From Euwallacea fornicatus (taxonomy: Eukaryota; Arthropoda; Insecta; Coleoptera; Curculionidae): 64,000 bases of DNA. Positions 45,943 through 55,968 of the stretch are shown in pieces (the first letter of the stretch is position 1; every line of letters begins with the position of its first letter). The notes under the pieces were generated by a model. That model did no database searches. It saw nothing but the letters and a program-made list of their open reading frames with translations, and was not told the origin of the DNA. The DNA is taken from contig NC_089562.1 of assembly GCF_040115645.1 (NCBI RefSeq), positions 1 through 64,000 on the forward strand, in the 5' to 3' direction. Position numbers and translations under genes: made by a program.

Positions 45943-46728
45943 CTCTTGGTGGATCTGGCAGGAAAAAACTATGCTCGAACCTCCGTCTCTTATTTTCCTC
46001 TAGGGAGGGAATAAACGATAAGCCCACAACCCAATTCGTCACCGAAACGTGCATGAGCCTCATCGCAACTTTTCCCAACTTCCACTGCTATATTTGCAAC
46101 GAATGTCTGAGCGTTGATGTCCTCCTTTCTGAGCTCGTGTTTATGTATCCTTTTGTCTGTACTTAAATCGAAGATATTCAGGGAATAAGGACAAGGGTTT
46201 TGTGTCGTGTCCTCGATGCCAAATGTACCTGTATCAAGTACCCACAAACGATCGCCATAAAATTACTCTTATCACAGACTATAAGGGAAGAAAATTGATA
46301 TACCTCATCAGCGTGAATCCTATACACGGTGTTTAGTCCACTCTCGCAATTTCCAGTTCGTTAGCTTCCAAGCCGGGGTAAGATATCAGAGGGGAACCGC
46401 TGAGTAGAGATAGAAGATGGACGTAGTTGAGGGTGGCCGGAATACCTACATAAGAAATAATATAATGCCAATAAACCTATTGAGCCAAAGTAGCTTCTCT
46501 CCATCTGGACACAGTCACAAATAGTTTGTCTTTCCAGACTTTAATCCCTACAGGCAAAGCGTTTTTTGGCTTTAGTTTTCCCGAAACCAGACAGTTGAAT
46601 TTTGTTCTCGCGTCTGGATACTGGAAATCCAAAATGTTTCACTCAAAGTGCTTTTGCAATTTTGTTGTTTGAGCAAATATGCAGGTGGTAGCCACCATCG
46701 GCATAATTCCAATAAGTCCGGTCGGCAT

Positions 46729-47479
46729 TGTTTTTCTATCTAAAAATTTAATTTGTGTGGACAGTTAACATTCCTTAGATTTTCCTGGTTCTTTGGCAAT
46801 CTTTAAATCAATAAAGTAACTTTTACTTTTATTTATATCTCTTTTTACTGTACCATTCACCCGAGTCGGCCTTCGCCTCAAGTTCTTCGCACTCAAATTT
46901 GCACCAATTTAGGAAAGCCCGTTTGCGGATTCTGGAAGGAAAATTTCCGTCTTTTATGACATCGGTGAAAGCCAGTCTTGTGTGGTGGTCAATTAATGAT
47001 TAACCCTGTAACGTTCGATAAGGTAATGAAGAGCCATTTTTGCAAACCATTAAACCAGATGAGTTAATTATGTATAACTTAGTGCAGTAAAAAAATAACA
47101 TTTGCTCCTTATCGGATGGATTGCAGCGGAGTGGTCATTTTGGGTCTCACTTGAATGTTTTTTTGTTAATTAGTGGTTTTATAGGTCGCTAATTGAATTG
47201 TTTACAATTAGCTCGTGGCTTAATCAAGTTACGATAATGTACAGATATGCAGGGTGTGGCCCAAGGAATTTTTATGTTCACAGATATATAGAGTTTTCTA
47301 TTTATGATTTTGACATTGAATTTTCCCGTAATGAACTGGGTGGACTGATAACGGCCTTCGCTACGACCACCTCACGTCTATCATGGCCCACTCAACGTAA
47401 AACTCACGTTGCACCTTACTCATTGTCCTCTAGTAGAGTCGAGTTAGCTCGGGTAAATATGTCCAGGTTGCTGACCAAC
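46729..47479. other. No gene recognised (serpin intron 1)
   Basis: AT-rich sequence with a few splice-like motifs. The region immediately right of the yellow-family start would hold its promoter; no clear TATA box was identified. Confidence 0.3.
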
Positions 47480-47967
47480 TTGACTACCTCCCTGAGCGGT
47501 GTTCTGTGTTGGTCTTCCATCTCAGATGTCGAACAAATCAACCATTTATTTGACGATTATTATCTAACAGGACGTGTTTCACGGTCTCCTCCTCTTCCTC
47601 CTCAAGATTCAGCGAGCATTTCGGGTTCTCAGGAATCCCCATTTTGTGTAAGTAAGCCAAGAACGGGCCATGCCGTATGTAGACCGCTATGTCAAGTCGA
47701 GCTGATTGCCTACTTAACCACATAAGAGTTTGAGCTCTCTCTTTCGACAGAACCGTCAGGAACCTCTTGCCATATTCGGTTATGGAGCTGCGCTTTCACC
47801 CAGCTGTGGGGGGTATTCTTAAAGCTGGTCCGGGCCCAACGAAAGTCGAATCCTTCGCCTCTCTGGTGGACCTCAGTGCCTTCGAAACCCAAATAACCTG
47901 GTATCCACATCACAACTCGATCATGCTTACCGCAAGCATTCAAAACTTCGAATGATTCATTTCGCAT
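47480..47967 (-). pseudogene. LINE ORF2 relic: RNase H end and C-terminal domain
   Basis: Minus strand 47967-47710 reads VVMWIPGYLGFEGTEVHQRGEG, the W.PGH.G..GNE..D segment of LINE-type RNase H. After a frame change near 47725, 47723-47538 reads LSRQSARLDIAVYIRHGPFLAYLHKMGI, then NPKCSLNLEEEEETVKHVLL (the usual C..C...EETVEHLL zinc segment). Order and content fit I/Jockey-type LINEs with RNase H. Decayed, no ends found. Confidence 0.65.
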
Positions 47968-48857
47968 ATATTTGTAGCAGCTTCACACTTCTACGATTCT
48001 TCCTGAGAGGGAGTGTGTCTTTTGTCTTGTATTTCCAGTTTGTCGGTTTGCAACTTATTACATATGTTGGCTTGTCCACTTTGTAGTCCCTTCGGTTTCC
48101 CAAAAACTGACTCTCAAAGATTAAAAAGTAGTTCAAATAAACTCATACTTCCACTTCTTTTGGAGCCGGGATTACCAACAGGTCATCCACGAGCAGTGAC
48201 CATGCGAGAGAAACGACAGAACTCTCCCCTGCGGACCACCTCTCTGCACGTTAAGACTCCGTCATATTTATGGAATGATGAGAATAACTTTTGGAAAAAA
48301 AATGTTTCCAAAAAATGTTTCAAGTCCAAGTTACAAGGCTAATTTGTCGTCACTTTTTGATTATCTTAAACTTTTTTCTGCCCACAACCTTCCAATGAAG
48401 TTCAACTTGAGTTTTTTAAATTTCACCCTTTATTTAATTTTTTTAATGGAATCTACACTTATTTACTCACACAAACATATAAAATTTTATTTGGGTTAGA
48501 TAAGAAAAATTTTGGAAACGTTTTTTTCCCTTATTTTATTCGAACAAATTGAACTCGGTCACAAAGGCAAAATAACGATTTACTGCTTGAAAGAATTAAT
48601 TGTTATTTAATGTTTAAATCTTTGCTCAAAGTGTGTTCCGCCGTTATTCCAACACAGTGGTATTCTTCAAAATGAACGATCCCACTTCAACACAAGTGTC
48701 TCGCCTGTTCACGTAACTCGATGCAGGAGAACAGATATTATTAAACAAACACGTTGTTTCTACTATGTAACTATTGTAATCGACTGTTATTAAAAATGGT
48801 TCTTAACCGAATCCTCTTTACTACCCTGAGTCTGTATTTACACGCATCTTATCAAAT
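47968..48857. other. No gene recognised
   Basis: Sequence between the LINE relic and the visible limit of the inverted-repeat arm. Small frames without motifs only. Because the window ends at 64000, which mirrors 48858, I cannot tell whether the duplicated segment extends into this stretch. Confidence 0.3.
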
Positions 48858-49017
48858 AGAGGGGTGATTGTAACATCAACTACTACACAATGTCCTTTGG
48901 TTCAGCTCCGGACTCAGCTAATTGCTTGGTTATTGGGCTAAAGGTCAAGTTAGTGGGGGGTACTAAGCAATTCTTCATGAGAAATATAAATAGGGTTGAT
49001 TAGAAAGATGATTTATC

Positions 49018-49200
49018 CTAATGACGGTTAATAGGTACGTTACACCTGATTGATTGCATTACACCGACGATAAGAGCCCCCAAGTTAACTACTTTATTTG
49101 GCCGATCCTTATAAACATGACATTTTAAAAGGCCCCAAAGGAAAAAGTTACAGAGATTTAAATCAGGTAACCGAGCTGTCCGCTCTATTTCACCTTGCAA
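49018..49200 (-). pseudogene. Transposase C-terminal relic (left arm)
   Basis: Reads ARLPDLNLCNFFLWGLLKCHVYKD, close to the RSPDLNPLDFFFWGHVKSLVY block around the third catalytic D of the DD41D transposase at 26002-27074. Here the D is replaced (C-N). Only this block survives. The 49201-49640 stretch has no other recognisable gene. Confidence 0.6.
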
Positions 49201-49640
49201 AAGATTGACATTGCCTCTTTTCTAATTAAAAATTGCAATTTCTGGAATGCCAGTCACTTCACTTTTAAAAAATACAGAAGACCTTTATATTGTTTTTGTG
49301 TTTTTATCAATTTTAATTTCTTTGGATACGAAGAAGAAAAGAATTTTTTTCGGGGCTCGCAACCCCTTCAAGAATGTTAAATGGGACGAGGGTCAAATGG
49401 ATCATCAAATTAAAGAGATTTCAATTTTAATGTTTTTGAAAGTTGATGAGTTTTAAATGGGGGCCACCGTGTATATGTGTACGCCAATAAGAGTAGGTTT
49501 CATAAAACAATTCGAAAATAGCAGGTGACATTTTAAAAACTAAAGTTGTAGTTCCTACGAATGTTACGGGTTAAAAAAAAGTTCAATAAATCAAAAAGTT
49601 TAGTCTTATTAAATAAACCAGGAAATTCTTCCCATTGCAG

Positions 49641-50754
49641 GAAATTCTCAAGGATGAGCTCGACAAAAACTTCATATTCAGCTCTTTTTCAATCCAAGTA
49701 ATCTTGGCTTTGACTGCGGCTGGTGCCAAGAATGACACTCTTTTAGAGTTCCTTTCCGCCCTCAATTTACCCACACAAGAAACGACTGAAGAAGCCCTTA
49801 AGTATGCTTTTTTTTATCATCGTGCCCTTCCTAAACTCCTTTTGTTGCAGAAATTTTGTTAAAACAAAAATCCGACGACTTCCAGTTATCCTCAGCCAAT
49901 AAATTGTTCGTGAATAACGGTTTTCAAATTCTGGACAGTTTCAAAAAGCGAGCAATCGAAAATTATGACGCCGATATCGAAAATATTGACTTCGCTAAGG
50001 TATATTGTTGACTTTTCCAATAATTAATATTGTTAATTTGAGTTTTAAGAGGGTTGAAGCAGCTCAAAAAATTAACCGATGGGTGGAAGAGCGCACCAAC
50101 AACAAAATCAGTAACATAGTCAATCCTAATAATATCGATGATTCTATCAGATTGTTACTGGTTAACGCTTTACATTTCAAGGGTAAGGAATAATCATTTT
50201 ATGTCCATTTAAAGTACCAAAAATATTTAGGCACTTGGGAGAACAAGTTTCTCTATGTCAACAAGGGGACTTTCTATATAACCAAAACAAACACTAAAGA
50301 AGTTGATATGATGCATAAAGAAGAGTCATTTAGGTACTACGAATCTCCAACGCTTAAAGCCAAATTCTTGGAGCTGCCATACCATGGAAACAATATTGCA
50401 ATGACCATCGTCCTCCCCGACGAAATCGAGGGGCTTGCAGCCCTAGAAAAAGACATATATCCCCTTCTTAAACCCCAAAACTTGGAGTATGAACATGTGT
50501 TTGTAACTCTGCCTTCTTTTCTTGTTGAGAGCAACTATGACTTGACTCTTATCTTACACAGGGTAAAAATAAGTCTCATCTTTGAAATTAGTTTTTGGAA
50601 ATAGTTTTTCTTTAGTTGGGGTTGAAAAAGGTGTTCAGCGATAGTGCGGACCTTAGTGGGATTTCTAGCGAACCTTTGACGGTGTCTCAAGTGATCCAGA
50701 AGGCCTTTATCAATGTAACCAAGTCTGGAACTGAAGCTGCAGCTGCAACTATCG
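49641..50754 (+). CDS. Serpin, shared exons 2-6 (left copy)
   Basis: Five exons with GT-AG borders: 49641-49801 (EILKDELDKNFIFSSFS, LALTAAGAKNDTLLEFL), 49851-49999 (LLKQKSDDFQLSSANKLFV), 50050-50182 (INRWVEERTNNKI, LLLVNALHFKG), 50231-50562 (TWENKFLY, FLELPYHGNNIAMTIVLPDE) and 50616-50754 (LGLKKVFSDSADLSGIS, VSQVIQKAFINV, then the hinge SGTEAAAATI). These are the conserved serpin strands and helices. An Ala-rich hinge means an inhibitory serpin of serine or cysteine proteases, acting by loop insertion; with the signal peptide at 36440 it is probably secreted into haemolymph. It ends in phase 1, before the reactive loop, which is supplied by alternative terminal exons. Oddity: exons 2 and 3 do not join in frame with the visible GT and AG (one base too many). 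Confidence 0.9.
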
Positions 50755-51506
50755 GTAAGTGATTTTTTTGGGATTCTTCATGTTTTTGCTGCTTTCAGTT
50801 ATTAACTTTTGCACTCTAAATTTAGAGCCTGAAATTTTGCGAAAATGTTAAGTACTTTATGATCAGTGTTTCTTCGGTTAGTGTGACAAAAGTTACTGCA
50901 CTAGGCACGTTTATTTCCGATAAGTAGCACAGTTCACACAGTATCGTTGGGAATAGAAAAGAATCATTCTCTTCTCAGTTTTAGTTGTTGTATTGAGAAA
51001 ATCAGCCATAATCGGAACGAGGCCCATATTTCGAGCCGACCATCGGTTTCTGTTTTTTGTTATTTGCGATAATGTAATTTTGTTTACTGGGAAAATTAAT
51101 TAAAACATTCACAATTAATATTTGTATCCGGTTAGTTGCTGTTGAAAACTTTAGTCTTTAAGATGAAACATTACTGGCACAAACATAGTCAATTGTATAA
51201 GAAACTAACCGGGAATGTAAACAAAGTTCTAGGCAACCCAACATACACAGCGATCTCTGTGAATGTAGCTCACTGTTATGTCGGCTGTTGGTTAGGTTTC
51301 TCTCGGAGAGGTCAATCATCATTTCTTGTACTGCATTCATTGAAGAGTCCTTGTTAACAATTAACTAACAATACTCTAGATATCCTCAACCAAACAATGC
51401 TTATTACATAGTACACTCAGATTTATGAATAAATATAGATTTTTATGCATTATACACAGATATACAAAATCATATTTCCTTCATCTATATTAAGAATTGA
51501 GTGAAA

Positions 51507-51658
51507 TCCACCTTTAATACGTCGCCCAAACCCGAGACATGTTATTTCTTTGCTTAAATATCTCAATATCTGTTCTCAAATATTGAAGATCAACTGAGCT
51601 ATCACATTTAAGATTTTGTGCTGCACAAGCGGCAATACGATCAAAACAATTTAATGCG
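51507..51658 (-). other. Unidentified exon-like open frame (left arm)
   Basis: A 47-codon minus-strand frame ending in TAA, reading ALNCFDRIAACAAQNLKCDS and then IFKQRNNMSRVWATY. The same on the plus strand at 61201-61344. It looks like a possible last exon but no family is recognised and no partner exon was found. It lies between the shared serpin exons and the cassettes, antisense to them. Confidence 0.2.
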
Positions 51659-51957
51659 AGTGGTAGGAGGTGAAAATATGGATGTTAACCGTAGTAACTA
51701 AGCAAAGCACACACAGGTGGCGCAACCGATAAGTCTATCTGATGAAGCTGCAAAGAAAACCACATTTATGCTTGTTTCAGTGCAGATCTCAAAGTCCTAT
51801 TAAAAGACTAAAACTGCAGTATAGGGGAGGGAAATCGCCTTTCATAGAGCATTTTAAAAGTAGAAGATCGAACTTTGTTCGTCACGTAACAACTTACCGA
51901 TAATATCAGTACCAACACCAACCAACACTCACTGCTGAAAACCATTCATATTAGCTT

Positions 51958-52228
51958 CTAGTGCAAATAATTTTCGGCTACCGGTGTTGACTGGTGCCAT
52001 GCACTGTGAATTTTCTAATGTTGCAAGTTGCTAGTTTTTGCTTGTTCTTGTTCAAGCATTGGTCCCACCTTGAAATTTAAATACAAAGCCTGCACGTACA
52101 CATGCATATGACTTTCCCCTACTCTCTTTACTAGCCCAATCCGTATCTGCATATCCTACTAAAGGATTTTTGTTTTTATAATACCACAATGTGATTACAT
52201 TGGTACCTTCAAGTAACTTGAATTAAAA
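51958..52228 (-). pseudogene. Copia-type RNase H relic (left arm)
   Basis: Minus strand: LLEGTNVITLWYYKNKNPLV then GYADTDWASKESRGKSY and FVFKFQGGTNA. Copia pol has R.LKGT..LGL.Y......L.GY.DADWA....RKSTSGY.F...G at the start of RNase H. Here the KSTSG part is worn and a stop follows. Same sequence on the plus strand at 60630-60900. Confidence 0.65.
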
Positions 52229-52515
52229 TTGAACGTCGAATTCAAATTTAAATAAATATTAAAAATAAACAACGAGTATCGACTTCCGGTACAACCGGAA
52301 GTATGACGTCATTGAAAATGTTTTAGATGAGGTCGTCACAAGGCTCTTAATCTTAACCAAACCACTAAATTTTCATTACTTTGCTGTTCGTAGTTTTCCT
52401 AAAACGTCTAATGACGGTTCCCGGGGGAACACTCTGTACAATGCATACGATAAAGACCATATTTTGATCAAATTTTACGGTGGTGGTTCTCCGGTCATCT
52501 GAACGTACCTGGGAG

Positions 52516-52841
52516 TTCTAACTAACTGCGCATTTTACTTACAAATTGTTTGTTCAACTCATACGATTCCATTTTCTTTGTCCTCATCACCTGCAGGACG
52601 TTTCGTTGCAGACCACGGATTTCTCTGTTATGTTAGATTTAACAACGTCATACTACTTATAGGGCGAATCGTTTATAGGGTAGGTGTGTGCTTTACCTAC
52701 GCATGCGTCTCTATTCCCACGTTTCTTCCGGATGCTTTTGTAGCACCGGTCAGGGAGTACTGGTACCGATCCACGTTAACTCACACTTTGCGTTTCTTCC
52801 AATATTTACAGAATATAGAATATCAGACGCGGGAATTCTAA
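52516..52841 (+). pseudogene. Serpin terminal cassette a (left copy), probably decayed
   Basis: Contains RFVADHGFLCYVRFNNVILLIGRIVYR, matching the serpin end (F.ADHPF....... ILF.GR). The best acceptor (TCACCTGCAG, 52595) would join the hinge to RFVADHGF directly and omit the reactive loop. Reading 12-13 residues further upstream gives a loop-like TIPFSLSSSPAG, but no AG precedes it. No stop follows GRIVYR as in the other cassettes; the frame runs on to 52839-52841. I infer a degenerate cassette. A longer loop from the AG at 52514-52515 is possible. Confidence 0.5.
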
Positions 52842-52927
52842 AGCGTTTCATAGCCGATCGTCCGATTAAGTTTTACGTGAGTGTCCATGGAATTGTTCTT
52901 TTCGCAGGACGAATTCTCGGAATTTAA
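52812..52927 (+). CDS. Serpin terminal cassette b, reactive loop EYRISDAGILKR (left copy)
   Basis: Acceptor CAATATTTACAG at 52811; the first two bases complete the phase-1 codon left by exon 6. Encodes EYRISDAGILKR, then FIADRPIKFYVSVHGIVLFAGRILGI and TAA. The 12 residues between hinge and F.AD fit a canonical loop; counting from the hinge puts P1 near the D before AG, but this is not certain. 38 codons with stop. Alternative to cassettes c and d. Confidence 0.85.
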
Positions 52928-53106
52928 CCACAGGAACATGCAAAATAAAGGTTATTTTAACTTATCTGCGATCGAAGTTAAAATCATCGCGGAATAAGTA
53001 GTTTGTTTTGGGTGTTTGGTGCAGCCTCTGCATTTACGGGCTTTAGTAGAAGTTCGAGTAGTTCTTAGAGGGTCAAGGAGGGTTGAAATTATGTTAATTT
53101 TTTTAG

Positions 53107-53231
53107 TCTATTTCAAATCGGAATATCTGCCACCTCCAGCTGAGTTTAGCTTCATAGTCAATCGTTGGTTCATGTATGCCATTAAGACGGATAATGTCGT
53201 TTCATTAGCTGGACGAATTGATACATTTTAA
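53107..53231 (+). CDS. Serpin terminal cassette c, reactive loop VYFKSEYLPPPAEFS (left copy)
   Basis: Acceptor TTAATTTTTTTAG at 53106, correct phase. Encodes VYFKSEYLPPPAEFS, then FIVNRWFMYAIKTDNVVSLAGRIDTF and TAA. The F.ADHPF element is changed to FIVNRWF. The loop is three residues longer than in cassette b and proline-rich on the P' side, so it probably targets a different protease. Confidence 0.85.
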
Positions 53232-53243
53232 GCGCGATTTATA

Positions 53244-53660
53244 TTATGTGTAGAGACCCGTTTGGTTTTTAACTCTTATTCTATTTGCGCACCTATATGA
53301 GTATATGGCATAGAATAACGTGACATCAAGGAACATAGAAGAACTCATTTTTAAGGTGGTTTCCGAAAAATAATACGACCGTATCTTCGACGAACACCGC
53401 TTTATTTCATCAGGGTCGGGAATTGAATGTCTCACCATACCAAAAAATGCATCGAAATCATCCCCCGAGTGCGTCTGCTTATTCTCCAAGGAATTTACAT
53501 AAAACGTTCCACCTTCTTCCCACGCTTGCAACCCTCTATCATTTCTTTCACACTTGAGTTAATGCGAACTGATAAGTAAATCTGCCATCGTTTTCTCGTC
53601 TTTATGTTGAAGGCAAATGACGAACAGGTGCCCTTGTCCTACACGATCAATGATTTATTC
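53244..53660 (-). repeat. LTR-like repeat between cassettes c and d (left arm)
   Basis: On the minus strand it contains GCAAGCGTGGGAAGAAGGTGGA (53504-53525) and ATTCAATTCCCGACCCTGATGAAATAAAG, an order shared with LTR families A and B (GCGTGGGAAGA, then ATTCGACCCCCGA, then AAAGAAGT). Its ends were not resolved. A 95-codon frame on this strand is part of the repeat, not a gene. Mirror copy at 59198-59614. Confidence 0.5.
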
Positions 53661-53804
53661 TAATGAGTGCAAGTGTGTGTCAATTCCTAAAGTACAAAAG
53701 AACAATAATTGCTATTGGTAGGTGATAGTTATAACACGATTGTTTTTTTTTAATACATCAAGTCCTCATTTTATATTTGATTGTGCATGATATGTTTATT
53801 TCAG

Positions 53805-53932
53805 TCCCGCTAGAAACCTCGGGCAGTGTTTGGCTTACACCTGCTAAAGAATTCTTAGTGGATCATCCCTTCATTTACTACATCAAATTTCAGGATGTTT
53901 TGCTGTTTTCTGGAAGGATTTCGCAATTTTAA
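53805..53932 (+). CDS. Serpin terminal cassette d, reactive loop VPLETSGSVWLTPAKE (left copy)
   Basis: Acceptor TATGTTTATTTCAG at 53804, correct phase. Encodes VPLETSGSVWLTPAKE, then FLVDHPFIYYIKFQDVLLFSGRISQF and TAA; the F.VDHPF element is intact. An AATAAA polyadenylation signal follows at about 53962. Last cassette before the inverted-repeat edge. The loop is four residues longer than in cassette b. Confidence 0.87.
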
Positions 53933-54114
53933 CTGTGCCATAATGTGTTACTAATTCATTAAATAAATATGTTTAATGAATATGTGTTTTTTTTTCAATC
54001 ATTTTTTACCCACATTTGTGCTTAACGCTGATGGGAAATTACATGTTACCAGATCTAACCTGAACTAACCCGGCTCGAACGTTTATTGCAGTGTTAATGA
54101 ATTTTTTTAGTAAC

Positions 54115-54463
54115 AAATTCCTCGTCCTTTGTACTTTTGCTAAGAACTAAATTGCGAGCTATTCAAGTCATAAATGTGCATCGGAAGTAGTTTTTGGGTA
54201 CCGGAATTCCCCACCATTACCTTTGGCGGTGGTCGTAATTGGGGTTGCCGTCACATTTCGTTCAGGATGAAGGCAATATTCGGTTCACGGGATAATCTGC
54301 CAATTGGCCGTCAGGCCTGGCGAAATGGACATTCTTCAGCTGAAATACGCTCCGAGTAAGAGTGCGCCTATGTCTACTGACCATCAGCTTCCAGTATTTA
54401 AGGGCTGGGAGAAGCTGGGAATCTCCAACCTCCAAAGAAAGAACCCCTGCAGATCGCTCAACA
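54115..54463. mobile_element. Truncated LTR of family N at the inverted-repeat edge
   Basis: Matches 19145-19460 and the last 40 bp of the solo LTR at 19008-19866 (AAATTCCTCG, CATAAATGTGCATCGGA, TTTAAGGGCTGGGAGA, GAACCCCTGCA.ATCG.TCAACA). It lacks the first 136 bp or so and an internal piece of about 380 bp. Its truncated left end falls exactly at the first base after the left arm. The 54464-55060 stretch after it has no recognised feature. Confidence 0.75.
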
Positions 54464-55362
54464 ATATATGTGTATTGATTTTATTGAATTTCAGTAGGGA
54501 ACAGAATTGTTCTTAGTACATTTTGTAGTGTTATTTGGAAATAACTAACATTTCATTTTTAATTGGAAAATTAATTCAGTTTGAACCCTGCGTACTCTAA
54601 ATAAAACATAGTTTGAAATTATTTTTCAATTTACTGAAAATTATCGGAAGTTCTGAATGTGTGGCAATATCTTGCAGCTGTGACTTTATACGAACAGAGT
54701 GAAGTGCAATCAAAAGTATTACCAATGAGCTATAGATAAGTCTCTACTACAAAAAATACACGTATTAGACAAGGACGACCATATCATCCGTTGATATGAA
54801 ATATGACGCCATCTAAAAAGCAAATTTGCAAGTGCTTGATATACCTGGCGTCATTCAATAAACAAAAAACACATAACCTCATTTTTTGTTATCAAATATC
54901 TAATTCCTTAATACCGTTTTTCTGTTTACTTAATAACTAATTCCAATAAATGAAACCATGAAATGTGAAATAGCTATAATTGGAAGCGCGCACACACAAC
55001 TTCTCTGAACCTCACGCTAAGCTCAAAATGTAGTTTAGAAATTTTCAAAATTTTGACGTTTCTTCAATATTCGTACTCATAAGGCTGTTATCAGTGTTTG
55101 TAGTTCAAACTTTTTTTGTCGTTGATGAGTACTATCAATTCTTAGAGGTGGCCCATAGGCTTGTATTTGGGTATGGGCACTTGACATGGGAATGGCATCA
55201 AAGGATTCATAGTTACGGATATCCCCTTCTCTTCGCTTTGTTATATAAGGTGGTGTACATATTTGGGTTAGACAGTCATGAAATTGTGGTAAATAAGATT
55301 TTTTTGCAGTCAAAAGTGTTGTGTGTGTTAAATATTTATGATACAGCAATTTTATAAATATA

Positions 55363-55820
55363 TGTGAGCTTTTATGAAGAAAGTGATATGAGGATGTTTA
55401 TTGATTTGCCTAATGTGAGTGTGAAAATACATGTTGTCTCATAAAGATAGTGCTATAACCTGGCCTTAGGTATAAGGACAATGTTACGAACACTTGTTAG
55501 TGTCTTATCACATTTTAGAAATGGACTAAGCTTGTAATAGTTAAATAGATTATCGGTGATAAAAGATGAAGAGGGCCTGTTTATAATCTTGCCAAAAACA
55601 TATGGAAGTGTGAAGGGAGTGATTCAGGGATGCGAGCGTGGGAAGAATGTGGAGGTCTGGGTGCCAGTTCTGGTGAAAAAGAACAGGCGCACCTAGGGTG
55701 ACTCGGATACATTGTGTGGGGGGGCATTTGACCCCCGATAATAGGGAAGTAAAGAAGTACCGCTAAGACTTGTGTTTTATTCCACCCTTCTTCATTACCC
55801 TTAAAAACAATTTTCTGACA
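55363..55820 (+). mobile_element. Solo LTR, family B, second copy (458 bp), TATA target
   Basis: Same TGTGAGC...CTGACA termini and TATA flanks (55359-55362 and 55821-55824) as the copy at 8183-8639; the two differ at scattered bases only. Lies between the PIG-B exons. Confidence 0.88.
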
Positions 55821-55968
55821 TATATATTTTTAAAATAGCCCAAACCCTATTTAGTGCTTACTCAAATCTCTGCTTCTACAGATGGTCAGGCACTAAAAGA
55901 TGGGCCATATTCTCTATATGCAGCTCTTGGTTTTGGTTCTATATATACTCCAAAGCCTTAATTAATTC

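Larger units (their letters stand above)
36803..46728 (-). pseudogene. Yellow/MRJP-family gene, degenerate, antisense inside serpin intron 1
   Basis: Six exon pieces read leftward. 46728-46490: signal-like MPTGLIGIMPMVATTCIFAQ, then FE*NILDFQYP, ENALPVG-like and KLFVTVSRW. 46445-46304: IPATLNYV, YPGLEANEL, VYRIHADE. 46253-45943: RLWVLDTGTFGIED, CPYSLNIFDL, GLIVYS, FEHSFFLPDP. 44295-44249 plus 37627-37456: DFNVDDVNFQ, then EGIFGLSLTP, ASNREFAVSTKIL. 37319-37150: VQFFNLIDQNAIGCWN, LTFPADI. 37091-36803: YLWVISDRIPKF, FRMFVAHVEDLVGGTV. These are yellow-family blocks in family order. Lesions include a TGA for W in exon 1, one-base losses in exons 2 and 6, a four-base CCCT duplication in exon 3, a TAA in exon 5, weak splice sites and a BEL element in exon 4. 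Confidence 0.8.
48858..54114. repeat. Giant inverted repeat, left arm (at least 5257 bp)
   Basis: Every coordinate x in this arm matches the reverse complement at 112858 minus x, with no indel across the arm. Segments compared in detail (a 9-T run at 53985 against a 9-A run near 58870, the RCL cassettes, serpin exons and the outer 13 bp at 48858-48870) are identical. The inner edge is exact: identity ends at AGTAAC (54114) against GTTACT (58744). It contains serpin exons 2-6, all terminal cassettes, a copia relic and a transposase relic. Confidence 0.97.

Noticed and set aside
47198..47725. 175-codon plus-strand frame
   Set aside because: Overlaps the minus-strand LINE RNase H relic antisense, and its residues show no domain.
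53244..53531. 95-codon frame present in both arms as a possible gene
   Set aside because: It coincides with an LTR-like repeat containing the GCGTGGGAAGA core; duplicated only because the arms are duplicated.
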